From Pullichristensenella sp002068815 (GTDB lineage: Bacteria; Bacillota; Clostridia; Christensenellales; Aristaeellaceae), in NCBI GenBank assembly GCA_040772885.1, contig JAXGXF010000003.1, forward strand, positions 204,647-268,646: 64,000 bases of DNA, read 5' to 3'. This document shows positions 16,603 to 32,419 of this stretch, in pieces. Under the pieces are notes generated by a model. That model was not told the DNA's origin. It ran no database searches and saw only the letters and a list, made by a program, of their open reading frames with translations. The translations under genes and the position numbers were made by a program. Positions within the stretch are counted from its first letter, which is position 1. Each line of letters begins with the position of its first letter.

Positions 16603-17461
16603 GTCCAGCCTCCGTTCTTCGGACGCACTCCGCGAACGCGTGCGCTTGATAGGAAAGCCCGCAGTCGGCCGTGTCGCTCCGGTAGCAGAAGCCGCCGAAC
16701 GCGCGGCGGACGACGCCTGCGCGCCCGAACAGCTTGATCAGCGGGTTCCAAAGGCGCGGAAAGGCCATCTTCTTCCCCCGCGCTTTGGCGATTTCCCGCA
16801 CGAAATCCGAAGTCCTGACGACCGCGTCCTGCACGTGGTACGTGCCGCCGTTTCCGCGATCGATCAACAGCCGTATCAATTCCGCGAGGTGCTCTATGTA
16901 CACGGCGCCGCGCCGGTTCGGGAAGTCCGGGAACAGCGGGAAGCGGTCCGCAAACCGCGAAAGCCGCGTGTAGTTTCCGCGGCAGCCCGGCCCGAACACC
17001 ATCATCGGGCGCAGGATCGCCGCCTGAAAGCCGTCGCCCTCGAGCGCGCGGATGCCGATTTCGGCGTCGAGCTTGCTCTGTCCGTACGCGTTCGACGGCG
17101 CGGGGGGCGTGTCCGGCGCGATCTCGAAGTCCTTTCCCGCCGGGGCCGCGTCGCCGAACACGATGCTGCTCGAGAGGAAGATGAACTGCCGGACGCCGGC
17201 CTCCTTCGCGCGCGCGGCAGCCTCGATCGCGAGGTCGCGGTTGACCCTCTCGTACAGCGCGCGCATTGCGGGCTTCGGCGACACGTGCGCGATGCCCGCG
17301 ACGAGCACGACGCTGTCGTAGCCGGAAAAATCGAACGCGCGCCACGCGTCCGACCGCATGTCGATCGTGGCCGCGCGGTAACTCCCGGGGAAGTCCGCGA
17401 GCCGCCGCGCGACCGCCGTGCCGATGAAGCTCCCCTCGCCCGCGATCAGCACGCTACGCAC
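16595..17461 (-). CDS. NAD-dependent epimerase/dehydratase family protein
   Basis: A 288-residue extended short-chain dehydrogenase. The nucleotide-binding start is SVLIAGEGSFIGTAVARRL (a G-x-x-x-F-I-G variant). FIFLSSSIVFG and the catalytic YGQSK (Tyr-x3-Lys) follow, then LRPMMVFGPG. It likely forms or modifies a nucleotide sugar for the surrounding glycosyltransferases; the exact substrate is not readable. It overlaps both neighbours by 8 bases, showing a tight operon. Confidence 0.85.
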   Translation of the reverse strand: MRSVLIAGEGSFIGTAVARRLADFPGSYRAATIDMRSDAWRAFDFSGYDSVVLVAGIAHVSPKPAMRALYERVNRDLAIEAAARAKEAGVRQFIFLSSSIVFGDAAPAGKDFEIAPDTPPAPSNAYGQSKLDAEIGIRALEGDGFQAAILRPMMVFGPGCRGNYTRLSRFADRFPLFPDFPNRRGAVYIEHLAELIRLLIDRGNGGTYHVQDAVVRTSDFVREIAKARGKKMAFPRLWNPLIKLFGRAGVVRRAFGGFCYRSDTADCGLSYQAHAFAECVRRTEAGHG

Positions 17462-18062
17462 TCTTCTTCCCCCCCGCGCGGCCCTCGCGCACGCCCGCGC
17501 CGTTGAGCACGCACGCGATCGAGCCGAAGAAGCACCTGACGTCCATCCGGAAGCCGAAGTTTTTCACGTACTCCTCGTCGTAGCGCACCTTGACCGGGAT
17601 CGGCAATTCGTCGCGGCCGTTGATCTGCGCCCAGCCGGTCAGCCCCGGGCGCACCGCGTTGACGCCGGCGATTTCGCGCGCCTCGATCAGATCGTACTGG
17701 TTGTAGAGCGCCGGGCGCGGGCCGATCAGCGACATGTCGCCGCGCAGCACGTTCCAGAGCTGCGGCAGCTCGTCCAGGCTCGATTTTCGCAAGAACGCGC
17801 CGATGGGCGTGATGAACCGCTCCGGGTCGTTGAGCAGATGCGTCGCGGTGTCCCGCGGCGTGTCCAAACGCATCGTGCGGAATTTCAGGATCGTGAACAG
17901 CCGCCCGCCCCGCCCGACGCGCTTTTGCAAAAACAGCACCGGCCCCTTTGAGGTCAGCTTGACCGCGAGCGCGACCAAGAGAAACACCGGCGAGAGCGCC
18001 GCCATGAGGAGAAGCGACAGGGCGGCGTCGAGCGCGCGCTTGATCCTCGCGTACGCGCTCAT
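17454..18062 (-). CDS. Sugar-phosphate transferase initiating a lipid-linked glycan
   Basis: A 202-residue small monotopic phosphoglycosyl transferase. One N-terminal hydrophobic segment (LSLLLMAALSPVFLLVALAV) is followed by the conserved blocks LFLQKRVGRGG, LKFRTMRLDT, the Asp-Glu dyad in SLDELPQLWNVLRGDMS, LIGPRPAL and RPGLTGWAQINGRDEL. It moves a sugar phosphate from a nucleotide sugar to undecaprenyl phosphate at the inner membrane face. ATG 18062 overlaps the stop of the rpiB-like gene by 4 bases. It defines the operon as a polysaccharide or glycan pathway. Confidence 0.92.
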   Translation of the reverse strand: MSAYARIKRALDAALSLLLMAALSPVFLLVALAVKLTSKGPVLFLQKRVGRGGRLFTILKFRTMRLDTPRDTATHLLNDPERFITPIGAFLRKSSLDELPQLWNVLRGDMSLIGPRPALYNQYDLIEAREIAGVNAVRPGLTGWAQINGRDELPIPVKVRYDEEYVKNFGFRMDVRCFFGSIACVLNGAGVREGRAGGKKSA

Positions 18063-18499
18063 TCCATCGGGAGGCTGTCGATCAACGCGACGCGCAGCGC
18101 GTGCCGGCCGCCCTCGTGCGGCGTCTCGAGGAACGTGTCCACGAGCAGCTTCGCCGTGTCCTCGCCGATCACGCGCGCGCCGAGCGCGATCATGTTCGCG
18201 TTGTTGTGAAGCCGCGCCATCCTGACGGTCAATACGTCCGTGCAGTTGACGCAGCGGATGCCCTCGAGCCGGTTCGCCGCGAGCGAGATTCCAAAGCCCG
18301 TGCCGCAGATGACGACGCCGCGCTCGCACGCGCCGGACTTCACGAGCCGCGCGGCCTTGCGGCCGTAGACCGGGTAGTCGCACGAGACCTTTTCCTCGCA
18401 GCCGCAGTCGATGATTTCGTGGCCGGCGGCCTCGAGGTGGGAGATCAGCATCCGCCGGTAATCGTATCCGGCGTGGTCGCTTCCGATCGCAATCTTCAT
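18059..18499 (-). CDS. rpiB: RpiB/LacAB family sugar-phosphate isomerase
   Basis: A 146-residue protein starting KIAIGSDHAGYDYRRML. The catalytic Cys65 sits in VVICGTGFGISLAANR and His98 in RMARLHNNANMIALGAR, matching the two key residues of ribose-5-phosphate isomerase B. LacA/LacB and allose isomerases share these features, so the substrate is uncertain. Its place at the head of the glycan operon could mean supply of a sugar phosphate. ATG 18499 has a GGAGGACTCC-type purine site upstream (on the minus strand AAAGGAGTCCTCCC). Confidence 0.85.
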   Translation of the reverse strand: MKIAIGSDHAGYDYRRMLISHLEAAGHEIIDCGCEEKVSCDYPVYGRKAARLVKSGACERGVVICGTGFGISLAANRLEGIRCVNCTDVLTVRMARLHNNANMIALGARVIGEDTAKLLVDTFLETPHEGGRHALRVALIDSLPME

Positions 18500-18541
18500 G
18501 GGAGGACTCCTTTTTCCGGTTGTTGCATGTCTGCAAGTGTC

Positions 18542-18550
18542 ATTATAGCA
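18542..18550 (-). promoter_or_regulatory. Extended -10 promoter of the glycan operon
   Basis: Minus strand TGTGCTATAAT about 40 bases before the rpiB start; the -35 is weak. Confidence 0.6.
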
Positions 18551-18700
18551 CATTTTCGCCCGTCCGAAAAGGGCTGTTTTTGCAGGGAATCCTGCAAGTT
18601 ACCGTGAGATATGCAGGAAAACGACCAAAGCCTTATTCCTGTGAAATGTTAAATTCGCGATAAATTTCGCGATTTCCCGAAGAAAGCTCCAAAACGCGCC

Positions 18701-18905
18701 TTGACAGCCGATTTTTGATTTGCTATTATGTACAATTGCGGTAGTCTGGACAAATAGCCGCTTTTTGCGGCCGAAGCCCGGCTCCGGGGCGATTTTCGGC
18801 GGGAATTGGACATTCCGCATCAAAATCGCGGCGAAAGCTCGTGAAAATTCATCGAAAATTTACAGGGCTTTGAGCCGAACAAATTGAAAATCTGGGGTGA
18901 TATGG
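18701..18905 (+). promoter_or_regulatory. rpoBC promoter and leader
   Basis: TTGACA (18701-18706), 17 bases, TATTAT (18724-18729) with TGC in front. Transcription should begin near 18736, leaving about 170 bases of leader with short GC hairpins (AGCCGC/GCGGC-type and GCCCGGCTCCGGGGC) but no recognised regulator site. The 150 bases before the promoter are A/T-rich with two TTCGCGAT copies and contain no gene. Confidence 0.75.
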
Positions 18906-22700
<3,795 letters not shown>

Positions 22701-22749
22701 TCGTCCACCCGCTGCCGGAGGCTTGTAAGATAGAAGGGAGAGACGCTCC

Positions 22750-25700
22750 TTGTTTGAATTGACAAATCTGGACTCCATACAGATCGGGCTCGCCTCGCCG
22801 GAGAAGATCCGCCAGTGGTCGCACGGCGAGGTCGAGAAGGCGGAAACCATCAACTACCGGACGCTGAAGCCGGAGCGCGACGGGCTTTTCTGCGAGCGCA
22901 TCTTCGGCCCCACGAAGGACTGGGAGTGCAACTGCGGCAAGTACAAGCGCACGCGCTTCAAGGGCGTCATCTGCGACAAGTGCGGCGTCGAGGTCACGAA
23001 GGCGAAGGTCCGCCGCGAGCGCATGGGCCACATCGAGCTCGCCGCGCCCGTCAGCCACATCTGGTATTTCAAGGGAATCCCGAGCCGCATGGGGACGCTT
23101 CTCAACATCTCCCCGCGCGCGCTCGAGCAGGTATTGTACTTCGCGAGCTACATCGTGCTCGACCCCGGCGACTCGAAGGAGCTCGGGCTCGAGCGGCACA
23201 AGCTGCTCTCCGAGGCCGAGTATCAGATGAAGCGCCAGCAGGCGAACGAAAACGGCTGGGAGTTCCGCGTCGGCATCGGCGCCGAGGCCGTGCGCGAGAT
23301 GCTGCGCGAATTGGACCTCGACGAGATGGCCGCGAACCTCCGGCGCGAATTGCAGGAGCTCTCCGAGCGCGAGACGAAGCGCGACAGCGAGGGCCAGAAG
23401 CGCCAGCGCGTGATCAAGCGGCTCGAGGTCGTCGAGGCGTTCCGCCTGAGCGGCAACAAGCCCGAGTGGATGATTTTGGACGTCGTGCCGGTCATTCCGC
23501 CGGAGCTCCGCCCGATGGTGCAGCTCGACGGCGGCCGGTTCGCGACCGCGGACCTGAACGACCTCTACCGCCGCGTGATCAATCGAAACAACCGCTTGAA
23601 GCGCATGCTCGAGATGGGCGCGCCGGACATCATCGTCCGAAACGAGAAGCGGATGCTGCAGGAGGCCGTCGACGCCTTGATCGACAACGGCCGCCGCGGG
23701 CGCCCGGTGACCGGCGCGGGCGGGAGGCAGTTGAAGAGCCTCTCGGACCTCCTGCGCGGAAAGCAGGGGCGCTTCCGGCAGAACCTGCTCGGAAAGCGCG
23801 TAGACTACTCGGGCCGCTCGGTCATCGTCGTCGGCCCGACCTTGAAGCTCTACCAGTGCGGCCTCCCGAAGGAGATGGCGCTGGAACTGTTCAAGCCGTT
23901 TGTCATCGAGCGGCTCGTCAACCAGGGCATGGCCGTCAATGTCAAGACCGCGAAGCGCGCCGTCGAGCGGCTGCGCCCGGAGGTCTGGGACGTGCTCGAG
24001 AGCGTCATCAAGGACCACCCGGTCATGCTGAACCGCGCGCCGACCTTGCACCGGCTGGGCATCCAGGCGTTCGAGCCGATCCTGGTCGAGGGCAAGGCGC
24101 TTAAACTGCATCCCTTGTGCTGCACCGCGTTCAACGCGGACTTCGACGGCGACCAGATGGCCGTGCACGTGCCGCTCTCGATGGAGGCGCAGGCCGAGGC
24201 CCGCTTCCTGATGCTCTCGGCGAACAACATCTTAAAGCCGCAGGACGGAAAGCCGGTCGTGTCGCCGACGCAGGACATGGTGCTCGGCTGCTACTACCTG
24301 ACGATCCTCCGCGAGGGCGCGAAGGGCGAGGGCAAGTTCTTCGCCGACGTCGACGAGGCGCTGATGGCCTACTCGGCGGGCGAGCTCTCCTTGCAGGCGA
24401 GGTGCCACATACGCCTCTCGCGAACCGTCGACGGCGTCGAGCACCGCAGGATCGTCGAGACGACGATCGGGCGCGTGATCTTCAACGACGCGATCCCGCA
24501 GGACCTCGGCACGAAGCCGAGGAAGACCGTCGACGACATGTTCCTGCTCGAGGTCGACGAGGTCGTCGGCAAGAAGCAGCTCGGCCGCATCGTCGACGAC
24601 TGCTACCGCGCGCACGGCGTGACCGTGACCGCGCAGATGCTCGACAACATCAAGGCGCTCGGCTTCAAGTACTCGACGAGGGGCGCCTTGACGGTCTCCG
24701 TCGCGGACATCGTCGTGCCCGAGGAGAAGGCGACGATTTTGAAGGACGCCGAGGCCGAGGTGCACGCGATCGAGCGCGCGTTCAAGCGCGGCCGCATGTC
24801 CGAGAACGAGCGGTATACGTCCGTCATACGCATCTGGGAGAAGGCGACGAACGACGTCACGAAGAAGGTCATGGACTCGCTCTCGATGTTCAACCCGATC
24901 AACATGATGGCGACCTCCGGCGCGCGCGGCTCGATCAACCAGATTCGCCAGCTCGCCGGCATGCGCGGCCTGATGGCCTCGCCGTCCGGAAAGATCATCG
25001 AGCTGCCGATCCGCGCGAACTTCCGCGAGGGGCTGACGGTTCTCGAGTTCTTCCTGTCCTCGCACGGCTCGCGCAAGTCGCTCGCCGACACCGCGCTTCG
25101 AACCGCCGACTCCGGCTATATGACGCGCCGGCTCGTCGACGTGTCGCAGGAGAACATCGTGCGCGAGGTCGACTGCTTCGCGGCGCGCAATGAAAAGGTC
25201 CGCGGCCTCAAGGTCTCCGACATACGCGACGGCGAGGACGCGATCGAGACGCTGAACGACCGCATCCGCGGCCGCGTCGCCGCCGAGGACGTCGTCAATC
25301 CCAACACCGGCGAGATCATCGTCCAGATGAACGAGATGATCGACTACGACGTCGCGAATAGAATCGTCGCGGCGGGCGTCCACGAGGTGACCGTCCGGAG
25401 CGTCTTGACCTGCCAGTCGTCCGCGGGCGTCTGCGCGCGCTGCTACGGCTCGAACATGACCAACGGCAAGCTCGTCGACGTCGGCGAGGCCGTCGGCATC
25501 ATCGCCGCGCAGTCGATCGGCGAGCCCGGAACGCAGCTGACGATGCGCACGTTCCACACCGGCGGCGTCGCGACCGGCGACGACATCACGCAGGGCCTTC
25601 CGCGCGTCGAGGAGCTCTTCGAGGCGAGAAAGCCGAAGCGCGAGGCGATACTGGCCGAGATTTCCGGCACCGTGCACATCACGACCGACGTCAAGAAGCG

Positions 25701-26316
25701 CAAGAAGCTGACGATCATGTCCAACGACGGCGAGGCCGAGACGAAGGAATACCCGATCAACTACGGCTCGAAGCTCAAGGTCGAGGATGGGGACGTCGTC
25801 GAGGCCGGCGACGAACTGATCGAGGGCTCGATCAACCCGCACGACCTGCTCAGAATCCTCGGCGTCAAGGCCGTGCAGGACTACCTCGTCAAGGAGGTGC
25901 AGTCGGTCTACCGCCGCCAGGGCGTCGAGATCGCCGACAAGCACATCGAGGTCATCGTGCGCCAGATGCTCAGGAAAGTCAAGGTCGAGGATTCGAACGA
26001 CACGAACATGCTGCCCGGCGCGCTCGTCGACATCTTCCGCTTCGAGCAGGAGAACCGGCGCACGCTTGAAAACGGCGGACGCCCCGCGACCGCGAAGCGC
26101 ACGCTGCTCGGCATCACGAAGGCCGCGCTCGCGACCGAGTCGTTCCTGTCGGCGGCGTCGTTCCAGGAGACCACGCGCGTATTGACCGAGGCCGCGATCA
26201 AGGGCAAGGTCGATCCGCTCTTGGGGCTCAAGGAGAACGTCATCATCGGCAAGCAGATTCCCGCCGGCACCGGCATGCGGCGCTACCGGGACATCGAGAT
26301 TCACGAAGCCTATTGA
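22750..26316 (+). CDS. rpoC: RNA polymerase beta' subunit
   Basis: A 1188-residue beta' subunit. The N-terminal zinc finger has CNCGKYKRTRFKGVICDKCG near residues 60-80. The catalytic Mg site is NADFDGDQMAVH near residue 461. The second zinc site (CQSSAGVCARCYG) lies near residue 887, and GEPGTQLTMRTFHTGG follows. The start is a TTG at 22750 (MFELTNLDSIQIGLASPEKI) behind GAAGGGAGAG. It lies 49 bases after rpoB and is co-transcribed with it. The length is that of clostridial RpoC without large inserts. Confidence 0.98.
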   Translation: MFELTNLDSIQIGLASPEKIRQWSHGEVEKAETINYRTLKPERDGLFCERIFGPTKDWECNCGKYKRTRFKGVICDKCGVEVTKAKVRRERMGHIELAAPVSHIWYFKGIPSRMGTLLNISPRALEQVLYFASYIVLDPGDSKELGLERHKLLSEAEYQMKRQQANENGWEFRVGIGAEAVREMLRELDLDEMAANLRRELQELSERETKRDSEGQKRQRVIKRLEVVEAFRLSGNKPEWMILDVVPVIPPELRPMVQLDGGRFATADLNDLYRRVINRNNRLKRMLEMGAPDIIVRNEKRMLQEAVDALIDNGRRGRPVTGAGGRQLKSLSDLLRGKQGRFRQNLLGKRVDYSGRSVIVVGPTLKLYQCGLPKEMALELFKPFVIERLVNQGMAVNVKTAKRAVERLRPEVWDVLESVIKDHPVMLNRAPTLHRLGIQAFEPILVEGKALKLHPLCCTAFNADFDGDQMAVHVPLSMEAQAEARFLMLSANNILKPQDGKPVVSPTQDMVLGCYYLTILREGAKGEGKFFADVDEALMAYSAGELSLQARCHIRLSRTVDGVEHRRIVETTIGRVIFNDAIPQDLGTKPRKTVDDMFLLEVDEVVGKKQLGRIVDDCYRAHGVTVTAQMLDNIKALGFKYSTRGALTVSVADIVVPEEKATILKDAEAEVHAIERAFKRGRMSENERYTSVIRIWEKATNDVTKKVMDSLSMFNPINMMATSGARGSINQIRQLAGMRGLMASPSGKIIELPIRANFREGLTVLEFFLSSHGSRKSLADTALRTADSGYMTRRLVDVSQENIVREVDCFAARNEKVRGLKVSDIRDGEDAIETLNDRIRGRVAAEDVVNPNTGEIIVQMNEMIDYDVANRIVAAGVHEVTVRSVLTCQSSAGVCARCYGSNMTNGKLVDVGEAVGIIAAQSIGEPGTQLTMRTFHTGGVATGDDITQGLPRVEELFEARKPKREAILAEISGTVHITTDVKKRKKLTIMSNDGEAETKEYPINYGSKLKVEDGDVVEAGDELIEGSINPHDLLRILGVKAVQDYLVKEVQSVYRRQGVEIADKHIEVIVRQMLRKVKVEDSNDTNMLPGALVDIFRFEQENRRTLENGGRPATAKRTLLGITKAALATESFLSAASFQETTRVLTEAAIKGKVDPLLGLKENVIIGKQIPAGTGMRRYRDIEIHEAY

Positions 26317-26360
26317 TCCCCGAGAACCCCCGATTCCCGGCGCTGTCGAATTGTTTTTAC

Positions 26361-26389
26361 TTGACACCGCCGGGGTTCGGTGGTATCCT
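26361..26389 (+). promoter_or_regulatory. Promoter of rplGB
   Basis: TTGACA, 17 bases, TATCCT with TGG in front, starting 45 bases after rpoC. Confidence 0.65.
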
Positions 26390-26421
26390 CAATGAGTTTG
26401 ATACTGGAGAGGAGTGCGCGC

Positions 26422-26670
26422 ATGCCGGAACTTGAGAAGCTGAAAAAGGCCGACAAGGTCGTGGGAACCCGAAGGCTTTTGCGCGCGATCGAGGCCGGCG
26501 AGATTTCGGAGGCGTACCTCGCGCTCGACTGCGATCTGTTCATCGCCCGCCAGATCGCGGACGCCTGCAAGAAGGCCGGCGTGCGGCTGTACGAGGTCGA
26601 TACGATGAAGAAGCTCGGCGAGGCCTGCGGCGTCGAGGTCAAGACCGCGTCCGCCGGCATACGAAAGTAA
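26422..26670 (+). CDS. rplGB: L7Ae-family ribosome-associated protein
   Basis: An 82-residue K-turn-binding protein of the YbxF type: KADKVVGTRRLLRAIEAGEI, then AYLALDCDLFIARQIADACK and VRLYEVDTMKKLGEACGV. It binds kink-turn RNA; its role in Bacillus is minor or conditional. The position between rpoC and rpsL is the one seen in Bacillus. ATG 26422 has an AGAGGAG site; more upstream starts would overlap the promoter. Confidence 0.9.
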   Translation: MPELEKLKKADKVVGTRRLLRAIEAGEISEAYLALDCDLFIARQIADACKKAGVRLYEVDTMKKLGEACGVEVKTASAGIRK

Positions 26671-27073
26671 TCCCGCCCGCATAGCGCAAAGCTGGCCGGC
26701 GCAAGCTCTAGGGTGACTTGGTTTTCCGAAATCGGGAGCGCAGTTGCCCGAAATCCAAGCCCTTTCCGAATCGAAGGGGCGGTTTAGGGCGACACGAAGC
26801 CTCCGGCGGAGCCGGAGTGAGGGCGAGGTTTCCGAAGCGAAGCGGAGGACGCCCGCCCGAAACCTAAAACGTCCCGAAGGGGCGGTTTAGGGCGACACGA
26901 AGCCTCCGGCGGAGCCGGAGTGAGGATGGGCGATTTGAAAAATCGCCATCCGAAACCCGGAGCGTTTCTGTTAAGAAACGATCCGGGGCGAAGACACTAT
27001 TTCCTTCCGAGGGTTGCGGAAGTGTATATAGAGGCCAAGAATATCCATACTATTCAGGAGGTGCTTCTATACC
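26671..27073 (+). repeat. Intergenic region with two identical 51-bp repeats and hairpins
   Basis: No gene is seen. A 51-bp sequence is present twice without a mismatch, at 26772-26822 and 26875-26925, 103 bases apart. Each copy includes the hairpin CCTCCGGC/GCCGGAGT. Between them is a region with mirrored pieces (TTTCCGAAGCGAAGCGGA). After the second copy are hairpins GATGGGCGATTT/AAATCGCCATC (26925-26950) and CGTTTCT/AGAAACG (26963-26980). The last 20 bases hold the AGGAGGTG site of rpsL. Confidence 0.8.
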
Positions 27074-27448
27074 ATGCCGACGATCAATCAGTTGATCCGC
27101 AGGGGTAGGGAGAAAATAACCAGCAAGTCGAATTCGCCGATTCTGCAGAGCTGTCCGCAGAAGCGCGGCGTCTGCCTGTCCGTCAAGACGCAGACCCCGA
27201 AGAAGCCGAATTCCGCGCTGCGCAAAATCGCCCGCGTTCGTCTGACGAACCAGATCGAAGGTACTTGCTACATCCCCGGAATCGGCCACAACCTGCAGGA
27301 GCACTCGGTTGTGCTGATCCGCGGCGGCAAGGTGCGCGATCTGCCCGGCGTGCGCTATCACATCATCCGCGGCGCGTTGGATGCCGCCGGTGTTGCCAAG
27401 CGCATGCAGGGTCGCTCCCTCTACGGCGCAAAGAGACCGAAGAAGTAG
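27074..27448 (+). CDS. rpsL: Ribosomal protein S12
   Basis: A 124-residue decoding-centre protein: MPTINQLIRRGREKI, CPQKRGVCLSVKTQTPKKPN (the streptomycin-site lysine is retained in TPKKPNSALRK) and LPGVRYHIIRGALDAAGV with RSLYGAKRPKK at the end. It has GIGHNLQEHS where many have GEGHNLQEHS. First gene of the str cluster rpsL-rpsG-fusA-tuf. Confidence 0.98.
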   Translation: MPTINQLIRRGREKITSKSNSPILQSCPQKRGVCLSVKTQTPKKPNSALRKIARVRLTNQIEGTCYIPGIGHNLQEHSVVLIRGGKVRDLPGVRYHIIRGALDAAGVAKRMQGRSLYGAKRPKK

Positions 27449-27636
27449 GGTTTGTGAAAGCTGCGGGCAAACCGCCCGGCAGGGGATGCGAGCGCGCCAT
27501 TTGGAACGTGGGATGCGCAAGAGGAACCTGACCGGCGGGCGGATGCGATCGCGCCAACGATCGCCGAAGCGCCGGCACGCCCCAAAGTTGCTTTAACCGT
27601 CGCTTACGTCGAAAAGGATATATAGGAGGGACAACA
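27449..27636 (+). other. Long spacer between rpsL and rpsG
   Basis: The 188 bases hold no gene. Two near copies of GGATGCGAGCGCGCC and GGATGCGATCGCGCC lie about 57 bases apart. An AGGAGGGAC ribosome binding site for rpsG ends the region. Such a spacer is longer than usual for this gene pair. Confidence 0.5.
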
Positions 27637-28107
27637 ATGCCCAGACGTGGATTCATCCCGAAGCGCGAAGTGCTTCCGGATCCGGTATACGGAACGGTGG
27701 TCGTTACAAAGCTCATCAACCAGATGATGTACGACGGCAAGCGCGGCGTCGCGCAGACCGTCTGCTACGACGCGTTCGCGCAGGTCGCGGAGAAGACCGG
27801 CAAGGACGCCATAGAGGTGTTCAACCAGGCGATCGCAAACATCATGCCCTCGCTCGAGGTCAAGGCGCGCCGCGTCGGCGGCACGACCTATCAGGTTCCG
27901 ATCGAGATCCGCAACGAGCGCCGCCAGACGCTGGCGCTTCGCTGGCTCGTGACGTTCGCGCGCAAGCGCGGCGAGCGCATCATGTCCGACCGCCTCGCCG
28001 GGGAGATTCTCGACGCCGCGAACAACGCCGGAAACGCCGTCAAGCGCCGCGAGGACATGCACAAGATGGCCGAGGCAAACAAGGCGTTTGCGCACTATCG
28101 CTGGTAA
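27637..28107 (+). CDS. rpsG: Ribosomal protein S7
   Basis: A 156-residue small-subunit head protein: MPRRGFIPKREVLPDPVYG, KLINQMMYDGKRGVAQ, NIMPSLEVKARRVGGTTYQV and the C-terminal KMAEANKAFAHYRW are all typical. S7 organises the 3' domain of 16S rRNA and can repress the str operon in E. coli. Normal length; start ATG behind a TAGGAGGG site. Confidence 0.98.
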   Translation: MPRRGFIPKREVLPDPVYGTVVVTKLINQMMYDGKRGVAQTVCYDAFAQVAEKTGKDAIEVFNQAIANIMPSLEVKARRVGGTTYQVPIEIRNERRQTLALRWLVTFARKRGERIMSDRLAGEILDAANNAGNAVKRREDMHKMAEANKAFAHYRW

Positions 28108-28131
28108 TCCTTCAGAGCTTAACGTCACTCT

Positions 28132-28166
28132 GTTTCAGCGCGCGGCACGTATCCGCGCGCTGAAAC
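28132..28166 (+). other. Perfect 14-bp hairpin between rpsG and fusA
   Basis: GTTTCAGCGCGCGG (28132-28145) pairs completely with 28153-28166 around the loop CACGTAT. No T-run follows (GGGCTTTAAG), so it is not a plain terminator; it could be a processing or stability element, or a protein-binding site in the str mRNA. Confidence 0.7.
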
Positions 28167-28227
28167 GGGCTTTAAGCGCAGGCATTTGAGCGCGCCGAAC
28201 CAATACAAAGAAAGAGAGAAATCGCCC

Positions 28228-30300
<2,073 letters not shown>

Positions 30301-30324
30301 GTTAAAATTTAGGAGGAAGACGAA

Positions 30325-31536
<1,212 letters not shown>

Positions 31537-31551
31537 TATTGTCGAAAACAA

Positions 31552-31588
31552 AATCCGGTCGGTTCGATGGAAACCGACCGGATTCTTT
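31552..31588. terminator. Bidirectional terminator between tuf and the convergent methyltransferase gene
   Basis: A perfect 13-bp stem (31552-31564 with 31572-31584, loop CGATGGA) is followed by CTTT on the plus strand and by TTTTGTTTTC on the minus strand. Confidence 0.85.
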
Positions 31589-32153
31589 ATGGTTTTCTGC
31601 GGACCGCCAGCAGCTCCGGGGGGTCGTTTCTCTGGTTCAGGTATCGCTTCCAGAGCGCGTCGTATCTCGGGTCGAGTGCGGCGGCCCAACGCTTAAGCGC
31701 GTCCCGCTCGCGCGCCCCCTCCGCGTGGCCGGGGTAGACGCACACCGTCAGGATTCCGCCGGGGTTCAAAAGCCCTATCGCCTGCGAGACGGCGGAGAGC
31801 GTCGTCCCGGTCGCCGTCGTGACCGCGCGTTCCGCTCCGGGCAGCCAGCCCAGGTTGAACACGATCGCGTCGGCCGGTTCGCGGACGAACTCCGCCATGC
31901 GCTCGTGGCCCGCGCAGAAGAGCTCCGCGCGGCTGAGCAGCCCCGCCTCCGAGAGCCTTGCGCGCGTGCGCTCGACGGCCTCTATCTGCACGTCGAAGCC
32001 GCAGACGCGCCCCGCCTCCCCGACCAGTTCGCACAGCCGGACGGTGTCGCGGCCGTTTCCGAGCGTCGCGTCGATTGCGCGCGCGCCGGGAAACAGCGCG
32101 CCCGCGATCATTTCCGCCGCCCAGTGCCGGGCGCTTCCGAAGTCGTTCGACAT
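31587..32153 (-). CDS. mnmM: YtqB/MnmM-like SAM-dependent methyltransferase
   Basis: A 188-residue class I methyltransferase. The SAM-binding motif AIDATLGNGRDTVRLCELVG is the form found in the YtqB (MnmM) family, followed by VCGFDVQIEAVERTRARL, CAGHERMAEFV, FNLGWLPGAERAVTT and TVCVYPGHAEGA. In Bacillus this enzyme methylates the wobble uridine modification 5-aminomethyl-2-thiouridine of tRNA. ATG 32153 has GAGGTG 6 bases upstream. It is the last gene of the mgl-type transport operon, with no functional link apparent. Confidence 0.75.
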   Translation of the reverse strand: MSNDFGSARHWAAEMIAGALFPGARAIDATLGNGRDTVRLCELVGEAGRVCGFDVQIEAVERTRARLSEAGLLSRAELFCAGHERMAEFVREPADAIVFNLGWLPGAERAVTTATGTTLSAVSQAIGLLNPGGILTVCVYPGHAEGARERDALKRWAAALDPRYDALWKRYLNQRNDPPELLAVRRKP

Positions 32154-32200
32154 AATGCACCTCATAAAGCGGCGCGCCGTTTCCGACGCGCCGCTGCATT

Positions 32201-32419
32201 TTACCGGATCGCGATCCCCACGATCACCGCCGCGGCGATCAGCGCGACGATCGACCAGATGATCGCGTCCATCGTCCGGACCGAGATCTTGCCCTTCAGC
32301 CCGCCGTATACGCTCTCGCGCCACGGCTTTCGCGGCTCCCTCGGGCCGTCGCCTCCGCGCTTTTTCGCCTCTTCCTGAAGCCGAAGCTGATTGTCGCGGA
32401 CGGGGTCCTGCCATTTCAT
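32201..32419 (-). CDS. Small single-pass membrane protein
   Basis: A 72-residue protein of unknown function: a charged N-terminal half (VRDNQLRLQEEAKKRGGDG) and one C-terminal helix (IIWSIVALIAAAVIVGIAI). Its ATG shares one base with the TAA of mglC (TAATG), so translation is coupled to the permease. It may be an accessory part of the transporter or just a passenger; the sequence does not decide. Confidence 0.7.
   Translation of the reverse strand: MKWQDPVRDNQLRLQEEAKKRGGDGPREPRKPWRESVYGGLKGKISVRTMDAIIWSIVALIAAAVIVGIAIR

Noticed and set aside
26671..27073. A tRNA or small gene in the rplGB-rpsL gap
   Set aside because: The hairpins do not fit a cloverleaf and no frame has a ribosome binding site and protein-like composition.
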